Assembly (NCBI GenBank): GCA_046349875.1
Contig: JAXMBN010000011.1
Location: forward strand, 85,445 to 149,444
DNA from: JAXMBN01 sp046349875
GTDB lineage: Bacteria; Planctomycetota; Planctomycetia; Pirellulales; Pirellulaceae
DNA length: 64,000 nt
Direction: 5' to 3'
Both the position numbers and the translations under genes were made by a program. Below the pieces are notes generated by a model, which worked only from the letters and a program-made list of their open reading frames with translations, was not told the DNA's origin and made no database searches. Shown piece after piece: positions 7,403 to 16,864 of the stretch (position 1 is the stretch's first letter; each line of letters starts with the position of its first letter).

Positions 7403-8086
7403 TTAACGTTCTTCAAACATTTGCTTGACGTCGGCTTCCAAGAGGGCCACCTCATCGGGATCATGCCAATCGTATTCAGCGATGAGCTTTCCTTCGGCAT
7501 CCATCAACAAGAATTTTTCAATATGCTCTTTAGGAGCATGCAGACCGTTGAAGAATATTTCCGAAGAGACACGGCGGAGATAATTCCAGTCGCCGGTGAA
7601 AAACAACCACTTGTCGCGATCGGCCCCAACCCGCTCTGCGTAGGCGGCCAACTTATCGGGTGAATCATTCTCGGGGTCACAAGTGATGCTCACCAAACGA
7701 ATCGGGTACTTGCGAAACTTTTCCTGTAGCAATTTCACTTGATCGTTTTGGCGAACGCAGACGACTGGGCATGTGGAGAAAAAGAAACTAGCAATGTATG
7801 GTTGCCCTTTCAGTTCCTCGCTTCCCATTTCCATTCCGGTGCGTTCAATCAATCGCCAACTCGTCAACCATTTGCCTGGCTCGAGCTTCGCAACGCTCTC
7901 CTGCATCTGAGCAAGGCTCTTTTTCCGATTCGCGATGCGAACTGCCGGAGTATCGACAACAGCAGACCCCGCGTCCCCTTCGGTCTGCATTTGTGTGGAT
8001 GGCGTTTTGCCGCGAGGCAATGTGATCAGCGCTGCAATACAGCCGGCCAAGGCCGCCACCGCAATGAAGAATACTCGTTGCGTCAT
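7403..8086 (-). CDS. SCO1/SenC family copper chaperone
   Basis: This is a membrane-anchored thioredoxin-fold protein of 227 residues that delivers copper to the CuA site of cytochrome c oxidase. An N-terminal hydrophobic helix (VFFIAVAALAGCIAALITL) is followed by the SCO domain. The copper ligands are C106 and C110 in STCPVVC, and H188 in APKEHIEKFLLMD. The start at 8086 is chosen because its ATG overlaps the permease stop as ATGA. It is operon-embedded among ctaA, ctaB and DUF420 genes, which matches the assignment. Confidence 0.9.
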   Translation of the reverse strand: MTQRVFFIAVAALAGCIAALITLPRGKTPSTQMQTEGDAGSAVVDTPAVRIANRKKSLAQMQESVAKLEPGKWLTSWRLIERTGMEMGSEELKGQPYIASFFFSTCPVVCVRQNDQVKLLQEKFRKYPIRLVSITCDPENDSPDKLAAYAERVGADRDKWLFFTGDWNYLRRVSSEIFFNGLHAPKEHIEKFLLMDAEGKLIAEYDWHDPDEVALLEADVKQMFEER

Positions 8087-8913
8087 AATGCACCTCGATA
8101 GGGTCGTCGAATGATCCAAGTTGCAAGCAAGCAGGTCGCGACAGCGAATCCAATGGTCACCGACCAAACCAGAAGAGCGGATGGGTTCCACATGTCCGGC
8201 GAGGGAGGACCTTCTGACATCATGGTACGCATGCCGGCAATGGTATAGCTCACCGGGTTACTGCACATTATCCAATGCATCACTTTTTGTCCGATCGGTG
8301 CATTAGGGCTGAGCATTGGAATGGGAAAGAAAGCCCCGCTCAACAACCAAAGTGGCATCAGAATCAAATTCATGATGGCGTGAAACCCTTGCGTTGACTC
8401 CATCGGCCAAGCAAAACAAACGCCCAAGCCAGTCAGTCCCATGGCAGCGATGGCCATCATGATTACAAGCGGCAAGAGCTGCACGGTGACTGGCATCGTC
8501 CCCGTCGCAATCGCTAATAAAAGGAACAAGCATGCTTGCACCCAAGCGATCGCAGCTCCTCCGAATATTTTCCCAAGGGCAATCGTCCAGCGCGGCACGG
8601 GGGCCACGAGCACGTTTTGCAAGAATCCTTCGCGTCGATCTTCAATGATCGAAATCGTGGCAAAGATCGCCGTGAACAACAGGATCAACGCGACCGTACC
8701 AGGCAAGAAGTAAGTCATAAAACTACTTCCATCGCCTGCTCGAAAGGCCCCATGCATCCCAGTACCGAATAGCAGCCAAAACAAAATCGGCTGCCCAAGC
8801 CCGCCGATCACTCGATTGCGCTGACGAAAAAATCGGGTCCACTCGCGACCGGCCAACATCGCAATCACCGACCCCGCTGAGGGGCGAACCGAACTGGATG
8901 GCAACTCACTCAT
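8083..8913 (-). CDS. ABC-2 type transporter permease
   Basis: This 276-residue membrane protein has a cytoplasmic N-terminus containing AGREWTRFFRQRNRVIG and six predicted hydrophobic stretches, among them TVALILLFTAIFATISII, LFLLLAIATGTMP and MMAIAAMGLTGLGVCFAW. It has the layout of ABC-2 permeases of the NatB/drug-export group. The start at 8913 is preferred because it overlaps the end of the ATPase gene by 8 bp; the longer frame would overlap far more. It pairs with the upstream ATPase. The position inside an oxidase-assembly operon suggests export of a cofactor, heme-related compound or copper species, but the substrate cannot be read from the sequence. Confidence 0.85.
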   Translation of the reverse strand: MSELPSSSVRPSAGSVIAMLAGREWTRFFRQRNRVIGGLGQPILFWLLFGTGMHGAFRAGDGSSFMTYFLPGTVALILLFTAIFATISIIEDRREGFLQNVLVAPVPRWTIALGKIFGGAAIAWVQACLFLLLAIATGTMPVTVQLLPLVIMMAIAAMGLTGLGVCFAWPMESTQGFHAIMNLILMPLWLLSGAFFPIPMLSPNAPIGQKVMHWIMCSNPVSYTIAGMRTMMSEGPPSPDMWNPSALLVWSVTIGFAVATCLLATWIIRRPYRGAL

Positions 8914-9841
8914 GACTTGCATCGCTTTCCCAAAAAGTATGACCTGTCTTGGCGATGAAGACATCTTCGAGGCTAGGGCGTCCTACCGATATGGAGTCGA
9001 TCTCATCACCGAGAAACTCCGAAATGGGCTGCACCCATCGCATCGCGTCGGGAATCGCCAATCGCAATTGTTGGTGCAGGATCTGTGGCTTCCATGTAAA
9101 CTTGGATTCCAATCGGCTAGCAACCGATTCGACATTGCGAGCTGTCAACATCAAGACCGCATCTCCCGTCTCTTTTCGCAAACCATCGGGAGTCCCGCAG
9201 GCCACCAATTTGCCCTGATGAAGGATTCCGATACGATCGCACTTTTCAGCCTCTTCCAAAAGATGCGTTGTGAGCACCACCGTACTTTGATGACGCTTTT
9301 GAAGGTCCACCGTCGCATGCCAAAAATCGATGCGAGCCGATGGATCCAATCCAGTACTTGGTTCATCCATCAAGAAGACGCGGGGATGATGCAACATCCC
9401 TTTAGCCAACTCAACGCGCCGCTTGAGCCCTCCCGATAACTTTTCGCAACGATCCTGTCGACGATCGCTCAACCCCATCGCTTGAAGCACCTCATCGATG
9501 CGACTCTCCCCTGCCCTGCCTCGCAATCCATACAAAGCGCTTTGGCATCGCAGGTTTTCCTCAACGCTGAGCTTGCCGTCGAGACTGGGAGACTGAAACA
9601 CGATCCCGATGAGCGACCGAACTTGATCCCGATGCGTTCGTACCGACTCACCTTCGACTCGGATGTCGCCCTTTTGAAGCGGGGTCAAAGTCGATATCAG
9701 ACGAAACAGAGTTGACTTGCCGCTTCCATTTGGGCCTAGCAATCCAAAGATCTCGCCTTGCTCAATCACAAGACTCAATGCATCCAGCGCGCGACGTTCA
9801 CCATAGTGGTGCGAAACTTGATCGATCGAAAGAGCACTCAC
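8906..9841 (-). CDS. ABC transporter ATP-binding protein
   Basis: This 311-residue nucleotide-binding subunit has Walker A GPNGSGKST (36-44), Q-loop VFQSPSLDG, signature LSGGLKRR (135-142), Walker B VFLMDEPSTGLD (155-166) with catalytic E160, and the H-loop TTHLLEEAEKCDR. The C-terminal extension after about residue 225 is the DrrA/NatA-type regulatory tail. It forms the export pair with the downstream permease, with an 8 bp overlap. It follows ctaB by 66 bp on the same strand. Confidence 0.9.
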   Translation of the reverse strand: MSALSIDQVSHHYGERRALDALSLVIEQGEIFGLLGPNGSGKSTLFRLISTLTPLQKGDIRVEGESVRTHRDQVRSLIGIVFQSPSLDGKLSVEENLRCQSALYGLRGRAGESRIDEVLQAMGLSDRRQDRCEKLSGGLKRRVELAKGMLHHPRVFLMDEPSTGLDPSARIDFWHATVDLQKRHQSTVVLTTHLLEEAEKCDRIGILHQGKLVACGTPDGLRKETGDAVLMLTARNVESVASRLESKFTWKPQILHQQLRLAIPDAMRWVQPISEFLGDEIDSISVGRPSLEDVFIAKTGHTFWESDASHE

Positions 9842-9907
9842 TCAAGTATCCTCATCGGTTCTTTAGCGTTCGTACACGATCTTGCGAAAGAGTCCGAATA
9901 GGATCCT

Positions 9908-10855
9908 CTACAGATACGATCGCACGACGACTAACACGAGAATCGCAGGTAGGAAGATCAGGGAACTCCGCAACAATTTGCGAGCGGTTTGTCGATTGCG
10001 ATCGCGCATGAATGCGAACGACGCCACAATCTGCCCCATACATGTGATCACTCCAAGAATGACCAAGAACCAATCGTAGGTAGAGACTGGCCTAAGAACA
10101 AATAGGATGTTGGGTATCAACAATAGCGAGGGAATGATGGCATGCCATGCTGCCAAACGTCCCGTCGGTTCGACGTTGGTAAGCATCTGATAGCCGGCTT
10201 GTGCGTATTGATCGCGATAGAGCCAAGCGATGGACATAAAGTGGGGAAACTGCCAAAGGACAACGATCAAGGTTAACAACCAGCCACCCCATTCATCCAA
10301 ACGTCCACCAGCAGCTGTCCATCCCATGAGCACCGGTAAGGCACCTGGCAGCGTTCCCACTGCAGTGTTCCACCATGAGTATTGCTTCATAGGAGTGTAG
10401 ACCCAAACATAAAGCGTCCACGTGATGGCACCAATGATGGCGGTGAGTAGTGTGGTCAACACAGCGAGGTAGAGTGTTCCTGCGAGGAACAAGGCCCATC
10501 CCAAAACAGCGGCTTCCAATGATGTAAGCCTTCCATCGGGCAAGGGGCGCTTGGCGGTTCGCGGCATTAGGGCGTCAGGCCCGCGTTCCATCCATTGATT
10601 CATCACGCTGGCGCTTGCTGCAACAAACCCCGTTCCAATCATGGCATGCAAGAAGACCCAAAAACTTGCCACCGTGTTGGGCACTGCCACCACCGCAACT
10701 CCCACAGTCAACAAAACCATGATGAGGATGCGCGGCTTGGTAAGCTGAATATAATCGGACAACATGCGCGACCAACTTAGCGATGCAGTCAACGGCTCCT
10801 GCAATGGCGGAGATGAAGGGACTTCGATTCCTCGAGATGTATCAAGCGCCATCAA
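9908..10855 (-). CDS. ctaB: Protoheme IX farnesyltransferase (heme O synthase)
   Basis: This integral-membrane UbiA-family prenyltransferase converts heme B to heme O by adding a farnesyl group. The prenyl-diphosphate/Mg site is seen as NQWMERGPDALMPRTAKRPLPDGRL in which D94, R99 and the RP at 103-104 match the N-x4-D-x4-MxRTxxRP pattern of CtaB. A second acidic region lies in the loop after WLYRDQYAQAGYQML. Nine or so hydrophobic helices are visible, and at 315 residues the length is usual with a slightly extended N-terminus. It lies 9 bp downstream of ctaA, so heme A is made in two consecutive steps from one transcript. Confidence 0.93.
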   Translation of the reverse strand: MMALDTSRGIEVPSSPPLQEPLTASLSWSRMLSDYIQLTKPRILIMVLLTVGVAVVAVPNTVASFWVFLHAMIGTGFVAASASVMNQWMERGPDALMPRTAKRPLPDGRLTSLEAAVLGWALFLAGTLYLAVLTTLLTAIIGAITWTLYVWVYTPMKQYSWWNTAVGTLPGALPVLMGWTAAGGRLDEWGGWLLTLIVVLWQFPHFMSIAWLYRDQYAQAGYQMLTNVEPTGRLAAWHAIIPSLLLIPNILFVLRPVSTYDWFLVILGVITCMGQIVASFAFMRDRNRQTARKLLRSSLIFLPAILVLVVVRSYL

Positions 10856-10864
10856 ACGCCAAAC

Positions 10865-11833
10865 CTATTTCGAATTCCGATTGAGCCGTGCAACTGAGCA
10901 GTAAAGGACTGTAGCCAACGCAATGATGAGCGAACCGGTAGCTTGATGCCCCGTGACGATCAACGATTCCGCGAACCCTTTCGCTTGAATCGTATACTGA
11001 GCAAGCCATTGGGTTAAGTTTGGCCAAGGGAGAGCATAATTGCTGATCCAAGTCCCAATTCCAAGGCCTAATTGGACCAAGACTAACAGGACTAGCAAGC
11101 CCGCAGGCCGCGAGATTCCCAAGGTTTCTCCCTCAAATCGGCCCGAAACCTTGAATGCGACCCAGCCAATCCCCAAAGTTACAATGGCTGCAAAGGTTAG
11201 ATGCAGGTGCACAAACATGAGGAAATGCCGAGGCTCGGCCCAGGGCTGTATGTGTCGCAGCTGAGCTCCAATGATCAACTGACAAATTGCCGCAGCCAAC
11301 AATCCCATGGCTGTCGACGTTCGAATCGGAGCTCTCCCCAAGGTCGGACTGACCTCCCGCCACCACCGTGACGTCATGACCGACGTTGCCGTTGCCATGG
11401 CGAAAAAGAGCGGGCCGGTACAACCATGGATCATCGCCAATGTTCTAGCATCTAACACAACCCGTAGCCCCCCCAACGCTCCTTGCAAAATCACGGCGAT
11501 CAACACCGCAAAGGACCATTGAATCGCCCACCGGCGTGGCTCCGATCGATACGAAGCGATACAGAATCCAATCGACAGGAACCCAACAACCGTTCCATTC
11601 AAGCGATGGCCATGCTCTACAAAGAGATCGAAGGGACCAAAAATCCAGGTCGTCCAAGGGTACAACCAAAGATTGTATCCATACGTGCCAGGCCAATCAG
11701 GAACTGCCATTCCAGCATCGTAGGTCGTTACCAATCCGCCCAACCAAATCAAAGGAAAGGTCGCGATCATCACCGCAATCGCCCAACGGTGAAGGTTGCG
11801 CAACGCCTTGGGATACACTTTTGCATCACTCAT
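10865..11833 (-). CDS. ctaA: Heme A synthase
   Basis: This 322-residue COX15/CtaA protein oxidises the C8 methyl of heme O to give heme A. The first helix pair contains GLVTTYDAGMAVPDWPGTYG and the catalytic/heme-ligand block FVEHGHRLNG (H74, H76). Later histidines are in MIHGCTGP, FVHLHLTF and IVTGHQATG. Eight helices are expected. The ATG at 11833 overlaps the stop of the cytochrome c gene as ATGA, so translation is probably coupled. Confidence 0.93.
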   Translation of the reverse strand: MSDAKVYPKALRNLHRWAIAVMIATFPLIWLGGLVTTYDAGMAVPDWPGTYGYNLWLYPWTTWIFGPFDLFVEHGHRLNGTVVGFLSIGFCIASYRSEPRRWAIQWSFAVLIAVILQGALGGLRVVLDARTLAMIHGCTGPLFFAMATATSVMTSRWWREVSPTLGRAPIRTSTAMGLLAAAICQLIIGAQLRHIQPWAEPRHFLMFVHLHLTFAAIVTLGIGWVAFKVSGRFEGETLGISRPAGLLVLLVLVQLGLGIGTWISNYALPWPNLTQWLAQYTIQAKGFAESLIVTGHQATGSLIIALATVLYCSVARLNRNSK

Positions 11834-13203
11834 GGCTGCACCTCCTTGGCGGGTGAGGCACCCACTGGCGATGAGCTATCAGAGGATGCAGCAAGGATCC
11901 CATCCACTTCTTCATAAGGGAGCGATTGGACAAACCGCACAAGATCCCAAAGATCGTTTTCAGCCATCCCTGTTGGATGCTCGCGCTTTGTCGGAATGGG
12001 AGGCATGGGAGATCCTTCGATCCCGCCGACGATGCGCCGATAGATCGACTCGGCATCGCTTCCACCACGATACACTCCCAATCTCAAGTTCCGTGGAAAA
12101 TCGCGCACAGGCGACAAGGCACCATAAGGCTTCATCGCTTTCCAAGCCTTTCGATCTTTGGGATCGATGCCAGCGCGGATCGTCCAGTCTTTCGTCCACT
12201 CATCGAAATCAGGTATGGCTCCATCGCCTTCCCCGTTCTTTCCATGACATTGAAAGCAAGCGGCCGTGGGACTTCGAAACAATGCCTTGCCTCGTTCGAT
12301 CGATGCGATGAGCGATTCGCGTTTTTCGTCATGAAAATCCTGAGGAAATCGATATTTTTCGGCTTCGACCGAATCTACCGCAATGATCTTCTTGGGGGCA
12401 TCTAACCAACTTCGTGCCACGTCTTTGCAAACTTGGATCAGCCACTCTGTTTGTTGCTGAAAAGCCTGAGCATCCGTATCTTTTAACCGCGTATCCCAAA
12501 GTCGCTCTCCCTTTTCCAAATCGAGTTGACTGGGGGCCTTCAAGATAATTCGTCGCTCAGCCTCACCTCGAATGGCCAAATAGCGAACGTAGTGTACAAG
12601 TATCGCTACTTCATCATCGGTGGCCGAGGCTCCAGGTTCCGCATGGCCTGCATGCAGCGAGCGAAACGACGGCATCGCAGTACCCACAATGCCACGATCC
12701 AGCGTCTGAACGAGATCATCCCATGTTGGCTTCGCAGCAAAGGAAGTCGACTTGAATTTGAAGGTCCCTCGACGAAAATCTCGCGGATACGGGTTTTGAA
12801 AATAGGCGGTTGGGCCGGCACCATCTCCATTGAGTGCATGGCAATGGGCACAGTGCTTTCGATAAAGACCGCGTTCAATCTTATCGTGAGCACGCCCGAC
12901 TGGCCCCGCAGCTCGCTCCAACCATTCGGGGTGATTCAGCGATTCAAACTCCCCTTCGGCCAAGAAAGAGGGCCAGCGCGGTACATCGGGTGTTCCGAAG
13001 GTCTCTTCGAGAAATACTGCGAGATCCCTTTCCACTCCCTGCATCGAAGTCTCGGATTCCAACTCGACTCGCTTCAACATCAACCGGTTGGAGCCGAACG
13101 GAGGCGTAGGACCGCATCCCAGCAAGATCATGCTCGCCGCGAGACACGATAGAAGAACGAATCGACGTGAAGGCATGGGTGGATGCGTTTGTGGAGATTC
13201 CAT
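11830..13203 (-). CDS. Di-heme c-type cytochrome lipoprotein
   Basis: This 457-residue protein has a lipoprotein signal with lipobox LLGC (C30) and two c-type heme motifs, CAHCH (118-122) and CFQCH (316-320), each in a cytochrome c domain. Candidate axial methionines are in GTAMPSF (about 174-180) and in GSPMPPIP near the C-terminus. It should carry electrons at the outer face of the inner membrane, probably next to a heme-copper oxidase, since it heads the oxidase-assembly operon. An alternative start is M10 at 13176; neither start has a clear Shine-Dalgarno site. No oxidase subunit genes are in the window: the operon begins here, divergent from the gene at 13416. Confidence 0.88.
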   Translation of the reverse strand: MESPQTHPPMPSRRFVLLSCLAASMILLGCGPTPPFGSNRLMLKRVELESETSMQGVERDLAVFLEETFGTPDVPRWPSFLAEGEFESLNHPEWLERAAGPVGRAHDKIERGLYRKHCAHCHALNGDGAGPTAYFQNPYPRDFRRGTFKFKSTSFAAKPTWDDLVQTLDRGIVGTAMPSFRSLHAGHAEPGASATDDEVAILVHYVRYLAIRGEAERRIILKAPSQLDLEKGERLWDTRLKDTDAQAFQQQTEWLIQVCKDVARSWLDAPKKIIAVDSVEAEKYRFPQDFHDEKRESLIASIERGKALFRSPTAACFQCHGKNGEGDGAIPDFDEWTKDWTIRAGIDPKDRKAWKAMKPYGALSPVRDFPRNLRLGVYRGGSDAESIYRRIVGGIEGSPMPPIPTKREHPTGMAENDLWDLVRFVQSLPYEEVDGILAASSDSSSPVGASPAKEVQP

Positions 13204-13336
13204 GGTTTTTTTGAGCTCGCGATATCTTTGCAGGATTCATTCGATCGGCAAGGCGCAATCCACCTCTCTTCCCGTGGGCGCGACAATTTATCAACTCCCC
13301 AACGCACCAACCCACCCAAAAGAAGTGCCGCACATC

Positions 13337-13359
13337 CAATAGGTGCCATCCACCTATTG
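13337..13359. repeat. Short palindrome related to the 25948-26010 repeat
   Basis: CAATAGGTG and CACCTATTG flank a 5-base spacer, a 9-bp stem. Its 17-base centre AGGTGCCATCCACCTAT is identical to 25954-25970, and both are followed by a pyrimidine then GTTG. It lies between the divergent cytochrome and glycosidase-like genes. Confidence 0.7.
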
Positions 13360-13415
13360 TTGAAATCGGGGGTGTGAAAATCGGCTACAATGGTGCGAAA
13401 AAAGGTGGGGCAATC

Positions 13416-14495
13416 ATGAATCGATGGAAGGTTTTGTCTGTTTGGGTGCTTGGATTTTGCGAAGTTGCGTGCCTCGCCACGCCGGCGAAGGCTCAAGATG
13501 CTTCGCTACCCAAAATGGAAGCCCGAGAGATTCGGACAGTCTTTCGCAATCAGGAGCATAATGCGTTTACCGATTTGGCCAGATTTCAGGGACGGTACTA
13601 CCTTGCTTTCCGAAGCTGTCCGGACGGGCATATGGTCCATCCCACTTCGTCGATTCGCATTCTGTCGAGTGTCGACCTTCAGCATTGGGATGAAGTCCAT
13701 CGATTCTCGGTACCTCTGCGTGATACCCGTGATCCCCACTTTCTCGTCTTTCAGGAAAAGCTCTTCGTCTACACTGGAACGTGGTACAGCGGAAAAACGA
13801 CGTTGCCTCGTGATCAATACGAGCTCAACCAACATCTTGGATATGCCGCTTGGACTGGCAACGGTACCGACTGGAATAGTCCCATTCTTCTGGAAGGGAC
13901 CTTTGGCCATTACATTTGGCGCGCGACAGCTCATGACGGCAAAGCCTATCTTTGCGGACGCCGTAAGCACGCGTTTCAAGTGGGCCCACGCGGCGAAACC
14001 AGCATTGTCGAATCTGCAATGCTCGAAAGTGACGATGGTTTAACGTGGCATACGCGGGCTTTATTCCAAGAAACAGATGGCGACGAAACCGCGTTTCAAA
14101 TGGATGCCGATGGTTCCATTCTCGCAATAGGTCGGCGCGGCAACCAAATGGCGCAGCTGATTCGTTCGAGACCACCTTACACATCCTGGGACAGAAAAGA
14201 TCTGAATCGATATGTAGGTGGTCCGCTCCTGGTTCGATGGAACGATCGATGGTTGGTGGGTGGTCGAAAGATGATCGATCGGAACCATCCCACGACCTGC
14301 CTGTATTGGCTTGACTCCGATCAACTTGTAGAAGCCTTGGAACTGCCAAGTGGTGGAGACAATTCCTACCCCGGATTTCTGCAGCTTAGCCCAACCGAAG
14401 CGGTGGTCTCTTGGTACTCGTCGCATGAGAAGGACGAAAATGGAAAGACGATCACTGCAATCTATATGGCCAATCTAGTCATCGACCATCCCTAG
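13416..14495 (+). CDS. Secreted five-bladed-propeller protein (sialidase/GH43-like)
   Basis: This 359-residue protein has a signal peptide ending in ATPAKAQDA. The mature part shows blade-like motifs: FRNQEHNAFTDLARFQGRYYLAFR, DLQHWDEVHRF, DTRDPHFLVFQEKLFVYTGT and DGLTWHTRALFQETDGDETAF, as in exo-alpha-sialidase-like and five-bladed beta-propeller glycosidases. Candidate acids are in TDLA, RDPHF and TDGDETAF, but I cannot assign catalytic residues. The start at 13416 is preferred over 13374 because AGGTGG precedes it and it directly begins the signal sequence. It stands alone. A role in breakdown of environmental glycans is likely but unproven. Confidence 0.7.
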   Translation: MNRWKVLSVWVLGFCEVACLATPAKAQDASLPKMEAREIRTVFRNQEHNAFTDLARFQGRYYLAFRSCPDGHMVHPTSSIRILSSVDLQHWDEVHRFSVPLRDTRDPHFLVFQEKLFVYTGTWYSGKTTLPRDQYELNQHLGYAAWTGNGTDWNSPILLEGTFGHYIWRATAHDGKAYLCGRRKHAFQVGPRGETSIVESAMLESDDGLTWHTRALFQETDGDETAFQMDADGSILAIGRRGNQMAQLIRSRPPYTSWDRKDLNRYVGGPLLVRWNDRWLVGGRKMIDRNHPTTCLYWLDSDQLVEALELPSGGDNSYPGFLQLSPTEAVVSWYSSHEKDENGKTITAIYMANLVIDHP

Positions 14496-14744
14496 CGCGG
14501 AATTCCATTGCCATCAAACCCCTCACCTGATCCAAACCGCTTCTCGCATTAGGATGCCTGATGGGATTGTGGCTCGAGCGAAAAAAGCCTTCGGAAACCA
14601 GCAAAACACAGGCAATTCGAGACCGATGTCTCTTCAAAATCGCTGCAATTTAATGGGATTTCACCCCATGATCGACCATTGCTATTAGAATGTGGACGCG
14701 TTTGTTTTGATATCCATGAGTCTACGAACATGTGGAGACGCCGT

Positions 14745-16685
14745 ATGCGTTTTCGATTCCCTCTCCCCTTCCCTGCCTCGCGCCAAATCCTTTTGGGTTT
14801 CGGCGTTTCGATGAGCGCTGTCCTATCATCTTCATCGGTTCAGGCCGAACCACCCACCAATGAACTCACTCGCCCGGAGCAGCTCAGTGGTTGGAAGCTG
14901 CTGTTTGATGGCAAGTCGACCCAAGGATGGCGCAACTACAAGAAAGACAAAGTTTCAGATGGATGGAAGGTCCAAGATGGCACTTTGGTTCGTCAAGACA
15001 AAGGTGCTGGCGACATCGTTACCGAAAAGAAGTACAAGTACTTTGAACTAACGCTTGAGTACAAGATTTCGGAAGCTGGTAACAGTGGTTTGATGTTCCA
15101 CGTTACCGAAGACAATCCAGCACCGTGGCAAAGCGGTCCAGAGATTCAGATCCAAGACAACGTCAAAGGGCACGATCCTCAAAAAGCAGGTTGGCTTTAT
15201 CAACTCTACAATCCGGTTCCACCGAGCTGGGTGAAGGAGACTGGTGTACTCGACGCTACCCGTCCTGCAGGTGAATGGAATCAACTATTCGTCCGCATTG
15301 CACCCAACCAATGCGAAGTATCGATGAATGGTCAACTCTACTATCGATTTAAGGTTGGGGACAAAGATTGGAATCAGCGAGTCGAAAAGAGCAAGTTCAA
15401 GGAGTTTGCTGGTTTCGGTAAGGCTGGCTCGGGCTTTATTTGCCTTCAAGATCACAACGACGTCGTTGCGTTTCGCAACGTCAAGATTCGCGAACTTAGC
15501 GAGGATGGTTCTGCTCCACAACCGATCGATGGAAAGCTCGGCCTCAAAGGTACCCTTGCATTTCCGAACTTGAAATGGGAAGGCTGGGAACAGCTCGACG
15601 AGAACGGTAATGTCAACAAGCCGATTCGCATCCTCGAATTGACGCATGCCAAAGGTGACTCGAAACGATTGTTTGCAATCGATCAACGAGGAACCGTTTA
15701 TTCGTTCGAAAACAAACCCGACGTCGACAAAGCATCGATCTTCCTCGACATCCAAAGCAAAGTATCGCGTTGGTTCGATCCAGGTGCGAACGAACAAGGC
15801 TTGCTCGGACTGGCGATGCATCCTCAGTTCATGAAGAACGGGCAGTTCTTCGTATCCTATACCCAAAGAGGAACGCACCGTTCGATCGTATCTCGGTTTA
15901 CCGTCTCCAAGAGCGATCCAAACAAAGCAGATCCCGCTTCGGAAGAGGTGTTGCTCGACATTGAACAACCATTCCAGAACCACAATGGAGGTTCCATGGA
16001 ATTTGGTCCCGACGGATATCTTTACGTTGCTTATGGCGACGGAGGGGCTCGCAATGATCCGAAGGCAGCCGGCCAGGATCGCAGCCAACTGTTGGCCTCG
16101 ATCCTGCGAATCGACGTTGACTCCAAGTCTCAAGGGCTCGCCTATGGCATTCCTAAGGACAATCCATTCGTCAATGCTCAAGGCATTCGCCCCGAGATCT
16201 TTGCTCATGGACTACGCAATCCTTGGCGAATCGCTTTCGATGCGAAGAGTGGAAGACTTTGGTGTGGTGACGTTGGCCAAGAGCTTTGGGAAGAAGTCAA
16301 TGTGATCACCAAAGGTGGCAACTATGGTTGGAGTGCTCGCGAAGGAAGCTATCCCTTTGGCAATCGACCTGCGGTTGCTGGAGTTTCTTCGCCGATCGAT
16401 CCGGTTTGGGAATATGACCACACGACTGGTAAGTCGATCACTGGTGGACGCGTCTACAATTCAGATCGCATGCCAGAACTCAAAGGCAAGTATCTCTATG
16501 CCGACTATGTGAGCGGCAGTATTTGGGCTTTGTCCTATGATGAAAAATCTGGCAAAGCAACCAAGAATGAGCAGGTGATGGAGAAAGGTATTCCCGTGTT
16601 GGCTTTCGGTGAAGATGCCAATGGGGAAGTTTACTATTCCATCGAAAACGCAAAGGGTCAGGGTATTTATCGCTTTGATCGCTAG
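14745..16685 (+). CDS. DUF1080 (3-keto-disaccharide hydrolase) fused to PQQ-type sugar dehydrogenase propeller
   Basis: Two secreted modules lie in one chain of 646 residues after a signal peptide (LLGFGVSMSAVLSSSSVQAE). The first is DUF1080, a concanavalin-like fold: GWKLLFDGKSTQGWRNYK, NSGLMFHVTEDN, WQSGPEIQIQDN and GEWNQLFVRI. The second is a soluble glucose/sorbosone-dehydrogenase-type propeller: GLLGLAMHPQFMKNGQFFVSY, NHNGGSMEFGPDGYLYVAYGDGG, EIFAHGLRNPWRIAFD and GGNYGWSAREG. H-x-G-G-x2-FGPDG and the GLRNPWR motif are the usual PQQ and substrate-site signatures. The start at 14745 has GGAG 7 bases upstream. Such fusions are common in planctomycetes and suggest oxidation and cleavage of keto-sugars. 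Confidence 0.88.
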   Translation: MRFRFPLPFPASRQILLGFGVSMSAVLSSSSVQAEPPTNELTRPEQLSGWKLLFDGKSTQGWRNYKKDKVSDGWKVQDGTLVRQDKGAGDIVTEKKYKYFELTLEYKISEAGNSGLMFHVTEDNPAPWQSGPEIQIQDNVKGHDPQKAGWLYQLYNPVPPSWVKETGVLDATRPAGEWNQLFVRIAPNQCEVSMNGQLYYRFKVGDKDWNQRVEKSKFKEFAGFGKAGSGFICLQDHNDVVAFRNVKIRELSEDGSAPQPIDGKLGLKGTLAFPNLKWEGWEQLDENGNVNKPIRILELTHAKGDSKRLFAIDQRGTVYSFENKPDVDKASIFLDIQSKVSRWFDPGANEQGLLGLAMHPQFMKNGQFFVSYTQRGTHRSIVSRFTVSKSDPNKADPASEEVLLDIEQPFQNHNGGSMEFGPDGYLYVAYGDGGARNDPKAAGQDRSQLLASILRIDVDSKSQGLAYGIPKDNPFVNAQGIRPEIFAHGLRNPWRIAFDAKSGRLWCGDVGQELWEEVNVITKGGNYGWSAREGSYPFGNRPAVAGVSSPIDPVWEYDHTTGKSITGGRVYNSDRMPELKGKYLYADYVSGSIWALSYDEKSGKATKNEQVMEKGIPVLAFGEDANGEVYYSIENAKGQGIYRFDR

Positions 16686-16710
16686 GTTCTTGTAAAAAGC
16701 TCTCCATGAG

Positions 16711-16740
16711 AAAGGGATCGCATTCGCGATCCCTTTTTTT
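16711..16740 (+). terminator. Intrinsic terminator
   Basis: GGGATCGC and GCGATCCC enclose ATTC, followed by seven T, 26 bp after the stop of the DUF1080-dehydrogenase gene. Confidence 0.88.
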
Positions 16741-16864
16741 ATGACCTAGCCTGTTGTTTTTCCACATTCGACCTGACCTTGTGAAAGATCGGGGCCAAAA
16801 CTACCGTACCGAAACGGCCGGTGTTTCGTTAAACTTGGACCGTTCTTCACGTTACGGTCATAGG

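Noticed and set aside
15285..16208. 307-residue minus-strand ORF opposite the DUF1080-dehydrogenase gene
   Set aside because: The plus strand carries two recognisable domains over the same bases; the antisense frame shows none.
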